A stretch of 64,000 bases of DNA from positions 21,829,001-21,893,000 of the forward strand of contig CM060882.1 in the NCBI GenBank assembly GCA_030762935.1, given 5' to 3'. Both the position numbers and the translations under genes were made by a program. Source of the stretch: Hymenopus coronatus (Eukaryota; Arthropoda; Insecta; Mantodea; Hymenopodidae). The notes beneath the pieces are model-generated. The model was not told where the DNA came from, did not search any database, and saw only the letters and a list, made by a program, of their open reading frames with translations. Of the stretch, positions 34,201 to 39,849 are shown piece by piece; positions within the stretch are counted from its first letter, which is position 1; each line of letters starts with the position of its first letter.

Positions 34201-36130
34201 TTTCTTACAAAACACTCTTATCTACGTCATGCTAATCTAGATAAACATTAGCAGAATTGGCCTTATTATTTGCCTACTTGCATGTAGAAGAGAAATGAGG
34301 GAATAAATTAGGCTAAAGTGATAGTCAAATGGTTTAAAAGCTGGTTGCTATGTGAAACAATTGAGACTCGGTATGCTTTGCCTGCTCCCCTTTGAGAAAA
34401 GTTAATTAGTTTTGTTTTAACAAGAGCTACATTTTTTGTGTAGTAATCTTTTCTATCTCTTACTATTTAACCGTTATGCAAAATTCTACCGAATTCACAA
34501 AATAAAGAGCTCTTCAGTAGCTATTCCCAAAAAATTCAAAATATAATTTTTTTTAGGATTCAGGGTGTCTCAAAACTTGAATTTCCAGTAAAATCTCTGT
34601 ATCAAATTTTTGGGTGCATTACAATACCTTGTACATAGTACATGTAGAGAAAGTAAAAATGGATGTAAATTACATAAAACAAGACAAGAAAAGAAAACTT
34701 CAAGGTGGCTACAAATTGTACAAAGTTCTAATTTAATTCCAAAATTCCCAAGAAAATCAGCTGTTGCCAACTTTCATCTCACAACTGGACATGATTGAAT
34801 AATCATCTCTATAGGATTGACCTTTCAACCTCACCAAACTGTCTACTATGTACCAAAGAAGAAATTATGAATATGGAACATCAACAATCATGCCATCTAA
34901 CATTGTCGCCAAATACTGGGAAGTTAGAAGGCAAATTACCTCATTGTCAATTCCTTTGCATTAATCACACACATGCACATTTATTGTGTAGTAACTTTTT
35001 GTCTATCTCTTACGGCTTATTAGTATGCAAAATCCAGAAAAATTTATGCAGAATAAAGAGGTCTTAACAGGCTATTCCCCCAGAAAATTCAAGATATACA
35101 TTGTATTTGACATGTAAATATCTTTAATATATGGTATTTTAATCAAAACCATTAAAGCATTTTTGAGCAAATCAAAATTTTTGAAATTTTTTCCGTGTAA
35201 AGAGTAGTTTGGGGCAGGAGGATTTTCCTCAAAATCTTTGTGTCGCATCTTTGGAAAATACATAAGTACCAAGTTTGGTATTTTACTGACTTTACATTTT
35301 TGAGTTATGTTCACACACACACACACACCACACAGACCTTTTTTCTAAAAATGTTTTTTTTGGATGCAGGGGACCCTAAAACACACATTTACAGTGAAAT
35401 CTTGGTATCAAACTTTTGGTAGAATGCAATACCTTCTGTGTATGTAAAAATGAATCTGAAGAGGAAAGTGACCCCCACAAAAATTTGTTCAGAAAATGCA
35501 TTAGTGTTGCTGAGTATCCATAACATTATTAGTTACTTGAACTGTGTAATAAGTGTAATAATAATCTCAGTAGTGGTACAAGCACATGGCCATCAGCAAT
35601 CAAAAACTTTGTTTATAAGAAATGATCTCTTGTTCATTTTGCACTGTACTACACTTGAATCTTTAAAAATAAAAGTTATTGAATACTGTATTTCCTATAA
35701 ATCATATCCAAACTGCTTTTTGATACCTAATAAATCATAACCTGTGTATAATGCTGTCTGATTTGGGTGTTTAGGCCACAGTCTTTTGAAGAGTATAATT
35801 ATGGGGAGTTACTGTATTTACAAATTTATGTTTGTCGATTATTTAGATTTTACCATAAAACTAAATTATGTTTAGCATTACAATCTTTCAAACTCCATCC
35901 TAGAGAAATATATCTCTACTTCTATAATTTGAACGTTTATTTGGATCTGCTCTTACTTGCTCCCATTTTGCAACTCCTTTGCATTATGTGGCCGAATGCG
36001 AACTACAACACGCATATTTGCAGAGTTTTCGGCATCGCCTTTGAGAGGCAATGATCTCTTTTTCTTTATTTTGCTTGGTGAAAATGCTCTTTCCAGATCC
36101 CTCTTGTTCAGCACCATTTTTGAATTGTTT
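1485..36130 (-). CDS. KIF18A: Kinesin-8 (KIF18/Klp67A-type) motor, whole gene, 9-10 coding exons
   Basis: Kinesin-8 motors walk to microtubule plus ends and dampen or depolymerise them, controlling spindle length and chromosome alignment. Joining the exons listed below gives 916 residues. Residues 1-34 are a basic leader. The motor runs from about residue 35 to 376, with P-loop GATGAGKT at 137-144, switch I NAESSRSH at 246-253, switch II DLAGSE at 279-284 and NTLKYA near its end. A Glu/Lys-rich coiled coil follows (377-623), then a Ser/Thr/Pro/Lys-rich tail. The NRTQHPTD stretch before switch I matches KIF18A/KIF18B rather than KIF19 as I know these families. The length is close to vertebrate KIF18A (about 900). 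All introns begin GT and end AG and the phases agree across every junction, so the gene looks functional. Family assignment is secure; the choice of KIF18A over KIF18B is inference. Confidence 0.95.
1928..2230 (-). CDS. KIF18A: Kinesin-8 exon 9 (basic tail)
   Basis: 303 bases; acceptor TTATTTAATAG at 2231, donor CATG/GTAAGT after 1928, phase 1 at both ends. It encodes a Lys/Arg/Pro-rich tail including [30 protein letters not shown] and [16 protein letters not shown]. The base composition and repeated S/T-P sites suit the microtubule-binding tail of a mitotic kinesin. The open frame and the strong donor show that at least one more exon follows. Confidence 0.85.
2530..4390 (+). mobile_element. 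Jockey-like LINE, 5'-truncated reverse transcriptase relic
   Basis: Conceptual translation, in at least three frames, gives reverse transcriptase motifs in order: [62 protein letters not shown] (near 3517) and TKFLGIVLD (near 3735), then the thumb and a C-terminal segment at 4137-4328. Frameshifts near 3175 and 3512 and a stop near 3760 make it dead. It ends near 4385 at AATAAAATCTATCTA, a simple tail of the type seen in jockey-clade LINEs. No endonuclease is present. Lies in intron 8, same strand as no host gene. Confidence 0.85.
4391..5947. other. Intron 8, remainder, no gene seen
   Basis: Contains T-rich tracts at 4438-4473, SINE A copy 2 and otherwise unrecognised AT-rich sequence. The short frames at 5300-5990 show no domain or splice support. 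Confidence 0.5.
4641..4850 (-). repeat. SINE family A, copy 2 (no tRNA head)
   Basis: Matches the body of the other copies (TTTACGTGCC block, then CTTCTGAAGGAAGCC on the plus strand) but stops before the tRNA-like head. Lies in intron 8. Confidence 0.65.
5948..6524 (-). CDS. KIF18A: Kinesin-8 exon 8 (tail)
   Basis: 577 bases; acceptor TTCAAAACAG at 6525, donor GCAG/GTAAGG after 5948, phase 1 at the end. It begins [14 protein letters not shown] and then becomes acidic and Ser/Thr/Asn-rich, of low apparent structure. The five-residue motif LNSTF occurs twice (in ELNSTFLKP and VLNSTFEIR), followed by RMSPRKAAP. Kinesin-8 tails bind microtubules and hold phosphorylation sites; the SP sites here would suit that, but this is inference. 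Confidence 0.86.
6631..7758. mobile_element. Long-arm inverted-repeat DNA element (R2), complete copy
   Basis: The termini CTGTATTTATCTGAATA and its inverse lie next to TA on both sides (6629-6630, 7759-7760). The inverted arms are several hundred bases long: the block from about 6680 to 6810 matches the reverse complement of about 7570-7720. The centre holds units that begin near TTTGAATTT..GCAGAAA..CACA (7152, 7339). No transposase ORF is present, so it is non-autonomous; TA duplication suggests mobilisation by a Tc1/mariner-superfamily enzyme. The next 500 bases (7761-8247) contain only a short R2-like block near 7875-7935. Confidence 0.75.
8248..8616 (-). CDS. KIF18A: Kinesin-8 exon 7 (second coiled coil)
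   Basis: 369 bases, 123 codons, phase 0 at both ends; acceptor TTAATTGCAG at 8617, donor CAG/GTAAC after 8248. The product is strongly helical, with heptad-like Leu spacing ([20 protein letters not shown], then [19 protein letters not shown]), and ends at [13 protein letters not shown]. This is stalk that would support dimerisation. There is no sequence signature beyond the coiled coil; it is placed by phase and splice sites. Confidence 0.88.
8705..9110 (+). mobile_element. Penelope-like element, C-terminal fragment
   Basis: Translation gives [16 protein letters not shown] (frame-shifted), then [19 protein letters not shown] and [10 protein letters not shown]. This parallels, segment by segment, the C-terminal GIY-YIG-adjacent region of the element at 54601-55209 (SAVAYHFWTSHHE, ELTVWENI). 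No catalytic centre remains. Lies in intron 6. Confidence 0.65.
9111..9790. other. Intron 6 segment, nothing recognised
   Basis: AT-rich, with no frame of note and no repeat that I can match elsewhere in the window. Confidence 0.5.
9791..10195 (+). repeat. R1 repeat, internally deleted copy
   Basis: It has the R1 start (TCTGATGTG, then CACTTTCTCTACATCTC) and the R1 end (ACTATGTACATATTACATGC then GAAAGTAAAAA) but lacks about half of the middle. The join lies near 10060 at a T tract. Confidence 0.8.
10196..11635. other. Intron 6 segment, nothing recognised
   Basis: AT-rich, with a short AC tract near 10430 and a T tract at 10921. The small frames at 10503-11029 have no recognisable domain. 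Confidence 0.5.
11636..11762 (+). repeat. R1 repeat, 3' end only
   Basis: Matches the last 120 or so bases of R1: ATTTCCAGTGAAATCTC, then TTTTGGGTAGAATAC, then GCTAGAGAAAGTAAAAA. Confidence 0.7.
11945..12123. repeat. Perfect 88-bp-arm hairpin of Penelope-type repeat units
   Basis: The arms 11945-12032 and 12036-12123 are exact reverse complements around a 3-base centre (CCC). Each arm carries CTGAAGA, an 8-bp stem (GAGGAAG / CTTCTTC) and GAAACG, the arrangement of a hammerhead core as found in the repeats of Penelope-like elements. The left copy continues outward to about 11908; the right is truncated. A single diverged unit recurs at 48501-48634. Being an inverted pair of one unit, it probably arose by insertion or template switching. 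Confidence 0.8.
12124..12448. other. Intron 6 segment, nothing recognised
   Basis: Probably the 5' end of the Tc1-like relic that follows, but I could not find a matching terminal repeat. Confidence 0.4.
12449..12998 (+). pseudogene. Tc1-like transposase relic, N-terminal part
   Basis: Begins MGKSRDLN, then a helix-turn-helix segment, [27 protein letters not shown] and [14 protein letters not shown], which fit the N-terminal and linker parts of Tc1-family transposases. Stops and frameshifts are frequent. It breaks off exactly at the TTAA where the piggyBac element is inserted and resumes at 15056. Confidence 0.7.
13003..15051 (+). mobile_element. piggyBac-family element, dead, with TTAA duplication
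   Basis: TTAA occurs on both sides (12999-13002, 15052-15055) next to matching ends CCTCTTAACA / TGTTAAGAGG, with subterminal inverted AGTATACTC motifs (13023, 14013). The transposase remnant (13134-13905, frame changes near 13403 and 13560) gives [45 protein letters not shown] (which carries a conserved Asp), [13 protein letters not shown] and a C-terminal Cys-rich finger ([14 protein letters not shown], then CKDCGVVLC). The N-terminal half is missing. It sits inside the Tc1-like relic and itself contains R1 at 14140. Confidence 0.85.
14140..15000 (+). repeat. R1 repeat, full-length, inside the piggyBac element
   Basis: Starts TCTGATGTGCACCATTCACA and ends GGAGAAAGCAAAAA, with an A tract on both sides. 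It carries the typical order: GTTTAGCAGTTATTC, TTCCCAGAAAATTCAAGATA, TCCATGTAAAGGGTAGTTGG, an AC tract, AACATATATTTCCGG and the terminal palindrome around ACTATGTACATAGT. Confidence 0.85.
15056..15445 (+). pseudogene. Tc1-like transposase relic, C-terminal part
   Basis: Continues the relic at 12449-12998 after the piggyBac insertion. The frame at 15097-15324 gives [37 protein letters not shown] (second catalytic Asp of the DDE triad), and then in another frame GNSPD and the tail [10 protein letters not shown]. The segment after GNSPD has lost the acidic residue expected there. It stops where the hairpin at 15442 begins. Confidence 0.75.
15442..15594. repeat. Hairpin of Penelope-type repeat units, second family
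   Basis: The arms 15442-15499 and 15538-15594 pair with only a few mismatches. The loop holds TTGAAAATGGG and CCCGAAACCGGTC, again the layout of a hammerhead core (stem II GGG/CCC, then GAAAC and GTC), with core bases changed. It interrupts the end of the Tc1-like relic. Confidence 0.65.
15791..16162 (-). CDS. KIF18A: Kinesin-8 exon 6 (first coiled coil)
   Basis: 372 bases, 124 codons, phase 0 on both sides; acceptor TTTTTGCAG at 16163, donor AAG/GTAAT after 15791. It starts [19 protein letters not shown], collinear with the kinesin-8 segment just after the neck, and continues as a Glu/Lys/Leu-rich coiled coil ([17 protein letters not shown]). A Ser/Thr/Pro linker and a second basic helix follow. 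Confidence 0.92.
16326..18085. mobile_element. R2 inverted-repeat element interrupted by Tigger sequence
   Basis: The left end CTGTATTTATGCAAATAC (TA at 16324-16325) and right end TTTGGATAAATACA (to about 18085) match R2. The right arm (about 17860-18075) parallels 7560-7758. The ~175-base internal units are visible at 17455 and 17628. The left arm is short because of the pogo/Tigger segment at 16590-17290. Confidence 0.6.
16590..17290 (+). pseudogene. pogo/Tigger-type transposase, N-terminal DNA-binding relic
   Basis: Translation gives [13 protein letters not shown] (pipsqueak/CENP-B type first helix-turn-helix), YGIGIP..CDIKSN, then a CENP-B-type second helix-turn-helix at 16820-17011: [17 protein letters not shown] and [15 protein letters not shown]. 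The catalytic domain is absent. The right edge has AACTCCGGATAATCAAGAG and TATACTGTATA, resembling the ends of such elements. Confidence 0.7.
18092..18915. repeat. R2 element, second adjacent copy, incomplete
   Basis: The left part (18100-18400) matches 6685-7000 of the complete copy. It ends near TTCAGATATATGCAGTATTT, a diverged R2 terminus. The first copy's right end abuts it. Confidence 0.55.
19122..19321 (-). CDS. KIF18A: Kinesin-8 exon 5 (end of motor, neck)
   Basis: 200 bases; acceptor ATGTTTAAAG at 19322, donor ACA/GTAAGT after 19122. It encodes [28 protein letters not shown] and [15 protein letters not shown], the conserved C-terminal part of a kinesin motor running into the neck. 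Phase 0 at its end. Confidence 0.94.
19379..19780 (+). mobile_element. Possible piggyBac-like left end
   Basis: TTAA followed by CCCTTTTAGTGCCA resembles a piggyBac target and terminus, and about 260 bases on there is an acidic frame, [19 protein letters not shown], like the N-terminus of piggyBac transposases. No right end was found. It lies 58 bases upstream of exon 5 in the intron. Confidence 0.35.
19867..20239 (-). CDS. KIF18A: Kinesin-8 exon 4 (switch I and switch II)
   Basis: 373 bases; acceptor TGACAG at 20240, donor CTTG/GTAAGT after 19867. It starts with VYNENVQDL and holds the nucleotide-sensing switch I (NAESSRSH) and switch II (DLAGSERA), then NINRSLLAL, the alpha-4 region that touches the microtubule. 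It ends in phase 1. The NRTQHPTD stretch is the best KIF18-type marker. Confidence 0.95.
20471..21269 (+). repeat. R1 repeat, near-full-length
   Basis: TCTGATGTGTTCCATTCACA start, AGAGAAAGT end, with the usual internal blocks and a diverged AC tract at 21150-21178. The terminal palindrome is shortened (CCCTATGTACAGAG). Confidence 0.82.
21425..21555 (+). repeat. tRNA-like short repeat (family D)
   Basis: Contains TACCGGCATGTTG, then AGTAGCTCAATGGTTAGA (A-box-like) and GAGAACCCGGCTGTGGCATTGA, matching the order of the modules at 50.6 and 57.1-57.7 kb. Diverged in the B-box area. Confidence 0.5.
21780..22950 (-). mobile_element. Mariner-type transposase relic with inverted ends
   Basis: Minus-strand frames at 22644-22315 and 22191-21901 give a helix-turn-helix ([20 protein letters not shown]), [12 protein letters not shown] (first catalytic position, Asp changed to Asn), and [18 protein letters not shown] (third catalytic Asp), ending [16 protein letters not shown]. 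The DDE_3-type layout with a final D is mariner-like. A middle stretch holding the second Asp is missing. Inverted 30-bp ends (21861-21890, 22917-22946; two mismatches) bracket it; a CAGGGTGTATATA motif at 21780 may be the true left end. Confidence 0.8.
22985..23193. repeat. R2 fragment
   Basis: Contains the R2 internal motif GATTTTCTATTTA, TTTGAATTTGCGCATAATGG and the stretch TCTCTTTCTGTTTGACCATTG that also occurs at 7410 and 17720. Confidence 0.55.
23194..23750 (-). repeat. R1 repeat, partial, inverted to the next copy
   Basis: Reverse complement of R1 from its 3' palindrome (CATACTGTATACATTGTG) to the AAGTTCCTG-like block. It abuts a plus-strand copy at 23765. Confidence 0.75.
23765..24589 (+). 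repeat. R1 repeat, full-length
   Basis: Starts TCTGATGTGTACCATTCGCA and ends GTGTAGAGAAAGTAAAAAT, with all R1 blocks in order. A TA run sits at 24059-24071. Confidence 0.87.
24762..24880 (+). repeat. Short tRNA-derived SINE with poly(A) tail
   Basis: GCCTGGGTAGTGTGATAGTA resembles an A box region and GTCACGAGTTCGAATCTTG a B box; a long A-rich tail (24842-24876) follows. It has no CCA or complete cloverleaf, so it is a retroposon rather than a tRNA gene. Confidence 0.6.
24985..25185. repeat. R2 right-end fragment
   Basis: Parallels 7560-7758 (TTTTTACCACTTCCCC, AATTTGAAACTT, AATCCCAGTTCTCAACATTAATATTTTGGAA) and ends near a diverged ACTATATACAGT terminus. Confidence 0.6.
25353..25510 (-). CDS. 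KIF18A: Kinesin-8 exon 3 (P-loop)
   Basis: 158 bases between the acceptor CTGGATAG at 25511 and the donor GAG/GTAAT after 25353. The first two bases complete a Val codon with exon 2, then [11 protein letters not shown] carries the ATP-binding P-loop. It continues through GITYLTM and ends at SHLE in phase 0, joining VYNE of exon 4. Confidence 0.94.
25930..27052 (+). mobile_element. LINE reverse-transcriptase fragment split by R1
   Basis: The flanks 25930-26042 and 26907-27052 together match the uninterrupted fragment at 30980-31240. Translation of the right part resembles the LINE segment before and through the FLGVVID motif, degraded here. The R1 copy at 26043-26906 sits in an AAAAA tract. 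Confidence 0.6.
26043..26906 (+). repeat. R1 repeat, full-length, with its empty site elsewhere in the window
   Basis: TCTGACATGCACCATTTACA start; ATAGAGAAAGT end, then AAAAA. The paralogous empty site is 31090/31091 (ATTAAAAA/GACAGC), which fixes the element borders and shows AAAAA on both sides of the insertion. Confidence 0.88.
27066..27255 (+). repeat. R1 repeat, 5' part only
   Basis: Starts in a long A tract with TCTGATGTGTACCTTTCACA and stops after the AGGTTAAAGTCATAGTCA block. Confidence 0.75.
27271..28199. mobile_element. R2 inverted-repeat element, complete copy
   Basis: TA at 27269-27270 and 28200-28201 flank CAGTATTTATCTGAATG and CAGATAAATACGG. The centre shows three internal units starting at about 27468, 27657 and 27836 (spacing 189 and 179). 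No ORF. Confidence 0.75.
28362..28415. repeat. Left member of an inverted repeat pair around exon 2
   Basis: The reverse complement of 28362-28415 matches 33757-33809 with one substitution and one 1-base gap in the core (shared GCAATGAGTACTTTAGATCT and CTTAGGGGTACCTTAAATA). Confidence 0.75.
28484..28553. repeat. Compound microsatellite (TA)n-(AC)n-(T)n
   Basis: A TA run, then an AC run of about 11 units, then a run of more than 20 T. Low-complexity only. Confidence 0.9.
28640..29800 (+). mobile_element. Non-LTR retrotransposon, C-terminal half of ORF2 relic
   Basis: Frames at 28939-29235 and 29269-29529 plus flanking frames give [67 protein letters not shown] and a late finger [15 protein letters not shown]. 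This is the thumb and C-terminal region of a LINE distinct from the jockey-like copies. It is interrupted by at least three frameshifts; the sequence after 29530 continues as LINE 3' end. Intron 2. Confidence 0.75.
30519..30754 (-). CDS. KIF18A: Kinesin-8 exon 2 (motor, loop L2 region)
   Basis: Bounded by the acceptor TTCTTGTAG at 30755 and the donor TCAG/GTAAG after 30519; 236 bases. The first base completes a Lys codon with exon 1. It encodes about 78 motor residues, including LIFDP, a basic insertion ([13 protein letters not shown]) typical of the extended kinesin-8 L2 region, VFDQVFD and LLDGYNC, which leads straight into the P-loop exon. Confidence 0.93.
30890..31245 (+). mobile_element. 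LINE reverse-transcriptase fragment (empty site for R1)
   Basis: Degraded translation around ..NFELKK..LAIKYK.., IIPEINYSN and VLGVVIDKQ, then HNTSVK, the region of the LINE RT following the active site. It is the uninterrupted paralogue of 25930-27052. Confidence 0.6.
31251..31301. repeat. Palindromic (AC)n(GT)n microsatellite
   Basis: A run of AC repeats is followed directly by an equal run of GT repeats through a CACGTG centre, so the tract is self-complementary. Confidence 0.95.
31437..33060 (-). mobile_element. Jockey-like LINE, reverse transcriptase relic
   Basis: Minus-strand translation in several frames gives NYRPIS (near 32680), LSKAFDLV (near 32475), GSPGL followed by [12 protein letters not shown] (near 32300), a frame 32223-31789 with [21 protein letters not shown] and a C-terminal frame 31784-31488 with [11 protein letters not shown]. 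It is 5'-truncated and full of frameshifts; the YADD motif is degraded (VADTS). Intron 1, same strand as the kinesin gene. Confidence 0.85.
33757..33809. repeat. Right member of the inverted repeat pair
   Basis: See 28362-28415. The two are about 5.3 kb apart with exon 2 and several LINE fragments between them. The CG-richer 80 bases just before it (33660-33745) are unlike their surroundings and unidentified. Confidence 0.75.
34150..34660 (+). repeat. R1 repeat, internally deleted
   Basis: TCTGATGTGTTCCATTCACA start and CATGTAGAGAAAGTAAAAAT end, with the middle lost after TTCAAAATATA (about 34545). Confidence 0.8.
34690..34940 (+). mobile_element. LINE C-terminal finger fragment
   Basis: Translation gives [13 protein letters not shown] (before a stop), then [20 protein letters not shown] and MNMEHQQSC, the C-terminal Cys/His segment of insect non-LTR elements. 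A third LINE type in this window. Confidence 0.7.
34975..35450 (+). repeat. R1 repeat, 3' half
   Basis: Starts at the GTAGTAACTTTTTGTCTATC block, includes the AC tract (35312-35330) and ends near ACCTTCTGTGTATGTAAAAAT. The terminal palindrome is deleted. Confidence 0.8.
35957..36130 (-). CDS. KIF18A: Kinesin-8 exon 1 (first coding exon, start codon)
   Basis: The coding part is 36117-35957. It starts at the ATG in CAAAAATGG and encodes 53 codons plus 2 bases, including a basic SPSKIKKKR segment and the first motor strand MRVVVRIRP. An acceptor (TTTCTGTTGCAG) ends at 36131, so only 13 bases of 5'UTR lie in this exon and another exon must lie upstream. The donor is AA/GTAAG after 35957, phase 2. 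A second in-frame Met (residue 35) sits exactly at the motor start and could be an alternative start. Confidence 0.92.
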
Positions 36131-38673
36131 CTGCAACAGAAAGTTTCATTTTGTAAAATCATTACAAAACACTTCTTTAAACAACATAATTGCTTTTGAA
36201 AGGAAAGAACATGCTACAATGAATATCTTTATCTGAAATTGATAGAAAAACACAGGTAATTTAAATTGCGACATATCACCTTTATTGACTTTGAAAAAAT
36301 CATTTACGGTAAATTGATATAAATTACTAAATATATTAGCTACAGGCCACTACAACTTACATTTGCAATTTTATTTATTCATAATGCTGCACAAAAATAT
36401 TACAACATTTCATATATTACTTGAGTTGCTATTTTATTTCTTGGTCCACCACACATTTTAACACCATGGTTATTTATGCATGGTGGGCTACAACAGGCTC
36501 ATATTTATTTTTCTAAACCATTTTTCTTTACTCTCCCCATATATTCTCCTATCCTTTTTATATCCCCCTCCTTAACAACCTATAGAAAATATAGTGACTA
36601 TACGAGTAGTTGTACACTTAAGACATGCTTCATACTTGTATTTTAATGAGCTTTGAATGGCTGTTCCAAATTAATATATCAAAAAAAAATGTCCTGAAGT
36701 GCAAATATATATATATATATATAAAAGGCATTTTGCACCAGTATTGAACACAGAAGTTGATAGGTTTCTATAATATGGTTCTAACACATAAGGGAGTGCA
36801 ACATTTAGCCCCTTCTCATAAAGTTATTTACAAGTCCCTGCTATCCTGAAATTTGTACTCAGTCCTCCTCTTTGTCCCTGTGGTATTATACTCGTCTAGT
36901 TTTTCTATGTCAGAATTAAGAACCATGTTTCATCACCACCTCTAAATAACGTGAAAGTTACACCACAGTTTTAATGCCAATACTTATTATATATTTAGCA
37001 TTTAAAATGTTCTGTATGATGTACACCATTTTGGGATGTTTTTGTTCGCTAGAACATTTATTAGAGCAAAATTTCCTTCTTTCCAGAGCCCTCTTTCCTC
37101 ATTAGTGCTCTCCTCTTTCTCACTTTCTTCATTTTCAGATGAAAGCAAGGTCAACTCATCCAAGCAGTCACCACTTATGAGAATCATTCTTCACTGGTTT
37201 CAGAATCTGTTTCTTCAATGCATCTAGTTTGTTTTCTTTGTTCTTTTTTCTTTCCATTGATCATTCTTAAAGGTTTTGCAGGGATCTGTTTGAATGCTTC
37301 TTTGGCTTGCAACCTCCTTCTTAGCACATAGCTGCTTTAATTTCCTCCTTTTGCTCAATCAACTCCAATACTTTTTTTTAATAACAATAACGTAGTAAAC
37401 ATAGCAGCTTGTCTGAAATAACCATTATTATCTCTTATCTTTATCAAAAGCATGATTTTCATTGAACTATAGAAGAAATAATTTGGATAAAAGTTTGATT
37501 AACTGGAAAGGTACATAGACATAAATAACCAGGGTGTTAACTATATGATATCAAATTTAGCAACTCCAGGAAAGTAACTGTGTATGAAGTTTGCAACTTG
37601 AAAAGATCAAGTAAATGATCTCTCTATCTAGGTAGTGGATACAACTTACCCTCATTTCTTTTTTGATGCACTGGAGAGAGAGAAAAAAAAAGAGGTGATG
37701 ACTGTGTAATTGCACACATTGTGTCCATAAATTGAGTATGACATGTTCTATGTTCCCAAGTATGTTTTTATTTATGTCCACATTGAACAAACAGAATATA
37801 TGCATTTCAATTCAAATTATCATTCAGCAATAGACAGAAAATGTGCGTTTAAAAAAACACCCATACAAAGCTATAACACAAATTGGCAGATGTAGGTTGA
37901 AAATATACATCTATATTATGAAAAGGGTTTAAACTTAGCCTGTAACATTTGTTTTAATGATTTAAATTCTAAAAGTTTACAGTTGAGCTTTTAATTTCAG
38001 ACTGGTGATAGAAAAGCTGTTTTGGCACTTGCTTAGCTTACTATAACGCAAATATTACACAGATTCCTAGCATTGTGATACTGGATATCTGATCTATCTT
38101 TTTTATATTTAACATACAAATACCTATGCATAAATTTATTAATCAAGGTTACTATAAACGAATAATGGTTTACTCTTCGAATGGGGCCATATACATTATT
38201 GCTTTTTCCTTGAATAACACCATTTTATTTAAGTGACAGCTGTTTCCCCAAAGGCCATAATTTATTACGAGCTAGAAAAATCCAAAATAAACAGTTTTAA
38301 CATACTGGTACTATAATTCGTATGTCCTTAATGTTATAATATAAACACTTATTGGATGCCGAATTATTGCAGAAGATATAGCAATTGGAAGTGAAAATAT
38401 ACTCGGCAAAATACACTACTCTTGAGGCATTTTGGTTATGGAGAGTTTTAAAATTTAATTACCTAGATCGCATCTGACTTCTACCTTGCTGACAAAGGGA
38501 TGCGTTAGAGTATGGCTCGTAACTTGTACACATCACAAGAAATATTATTGAGTGTGATGCAACAGAAGTTTAAATGTCCTAGTCGTTCAGGGCATTTCTT
38601 GGAGCCGAAATGCGGAGTCTCAATCCAAATACAAATTAGTAGACGCAGAACAAGGAAACTACATTATACTTAC
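36131..38673. other. Putative first intron, no gene seen
   Basis: AT-rich, with a short AT run at 36707-36722. A minus-strand acidic frame (37187-37002, SSENEESEKEESTNEERG) has no splice or homology support. No member of the repeat families described here was noticed. Confidence 0.45.
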
Positions 38674-38905
38674 CGTTTATACGATCATCCAATAAATGGC
38701 ACTAACAATATTGTACGGTAGGTACTTATAATATGCAAAACCATGCAACAGATTAATCACCAACTCAACAGTCGTTGGAAATTTAAAATCAAATTAGTTC
38801 TTTTATTATACACCATGGAGCGCTTTAACTACAAGTTTTGGCTAATTTGAGCTGTGATTGGCCAAGTGTGTTGTCAGAAATATAATTTGACGGTGACGTA
38901 ACGAA
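38674..38905 (-). promoter_or_regulatory. Candidate promoter and non-coding first exon of the kinesin-8 gene
   Basis: Exon 1 begins at a splice acceptor, so an upstream exon is needed. On the minus strand a near-consensus donor AAACG/GTAAGTA ends an exon at 38674. Above it lie a TATA-like TATAATAAAA near 38807, an inverted CCAAT box (GGCCAAT, 38856-38863) and a CRE-like TTACGTCA (38894-38901). CCAAT boxes are frequent in promoters of G2/M genes. The stretch is free of recognised repeats. A plus-strand 63-codon frame (38512-38703) that also ends at a donor-like CG/GTAGGT leaves a divergent transcript possible. All of this is inference. Confidence 0.35.
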
Positions 38906-38944
38906 ATTGCTTCATATTGCCAACATGCCAGACATTAAACTCAC

Positions 38945-39840
38945 ATTATGGATTTCAATTTCAATTTTTTCATTAATCCTTTAAAATCAATTTTGTACAT
39001 TGTACTCTGATACAGGATACGTCAATGATTAGATTTATATTACAACAGTTACAGCAAGTTAGATATGTACATATTTACAGTATATAATGGGTTTATACGG
39101 ATATGATACAAGATAGTTAATACAATGATATAGTATGAGGATATTTATTAAATTGTAATTATTCCTTTACAGTGTAGAAGCAGTGCTCCTGCAAGAAAGC
39201 CTTTGCTCTGGTTTTGAATGCATTATAGTTTCCAGTATTTTTGATATCACTGGAAAGAGAGTTATATAATATACTGGAGTGCATCACTCCATTTTTACAC
39301 AACATGGTTGTTGCAGATGTTAAGTGAATATCCTTTTGATTTCTAGTATAATGTGCATGTACGTTTTCTTTATTTTGGAAAGTAAATCTATTTTTTTACG
39401 AATAATATTGCCTCTAATATACAAGTACATGCCAGAGTAAATATCCCAATTTTTTGGAATAGTGGTTTACATGAACATAACTTCTTTTCACCACATATAA
39501 TGCGAACGGCTTGTTTTTGCTTAATAAATACATCTTTATTCCATGTCTCATTATTCCATGTCTCATTCTAGAATGTATGCGAGCATAATACACCATTAAA
39601 AATATAGGAAGGCTGACATGTTGACTTAAAATTCTTAAAGCATATATATTAATGTATTTACAAGGTGCTTAATATGCGATTTCCATTTTAAATTACTTTG
39701 TATCCACAAGCCTAAAAAGTTTGTTTCAGTTTTGTATGAGATCAATTGATTGTTTAATTTTATGGACATTTGTCCACAATGTTTTTCTCTTTGAATCATT
39801 ATATAATTAGAAACCACATTTAGTGGGCACAAATCTTAGA
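38945..39840 (-). mobile_element. Jockey-like LINE, 3' end relic
   Basis: Minus-strand frames give TNFLGLWIQSNLKWKSHI (39832-39635), MYLLSKNKPFALYVV (39596-39414), then HAHYTRNQKDIHL and AFLQEHCFYTVKE near 39180: the RT thumb and C-terminal tail. It starts after the catalytic domain and ends near 38945 in an A-rich tail. Confidence 0.8.
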
Positions 39841-39849
39841 TGTGACTGC

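Noticed and set aside
37002..37227. Acidic minus-strand frame (SSENEESEKEESTNEERG) as an extra kinesin exon
   Set aside because: It lacks suitable splice borders and would have to lie upstream of the ATG exon; it is probably chance coding in T/C-rich DNA.
38512..38721. Plus-strand frame MARNLYTSQE... as the first exon of a divergent gene
   Set aside because: A donor-like site follows it, but no downstream exon or recognisable domain was found, so it is only mentioned with the promoter candidate.
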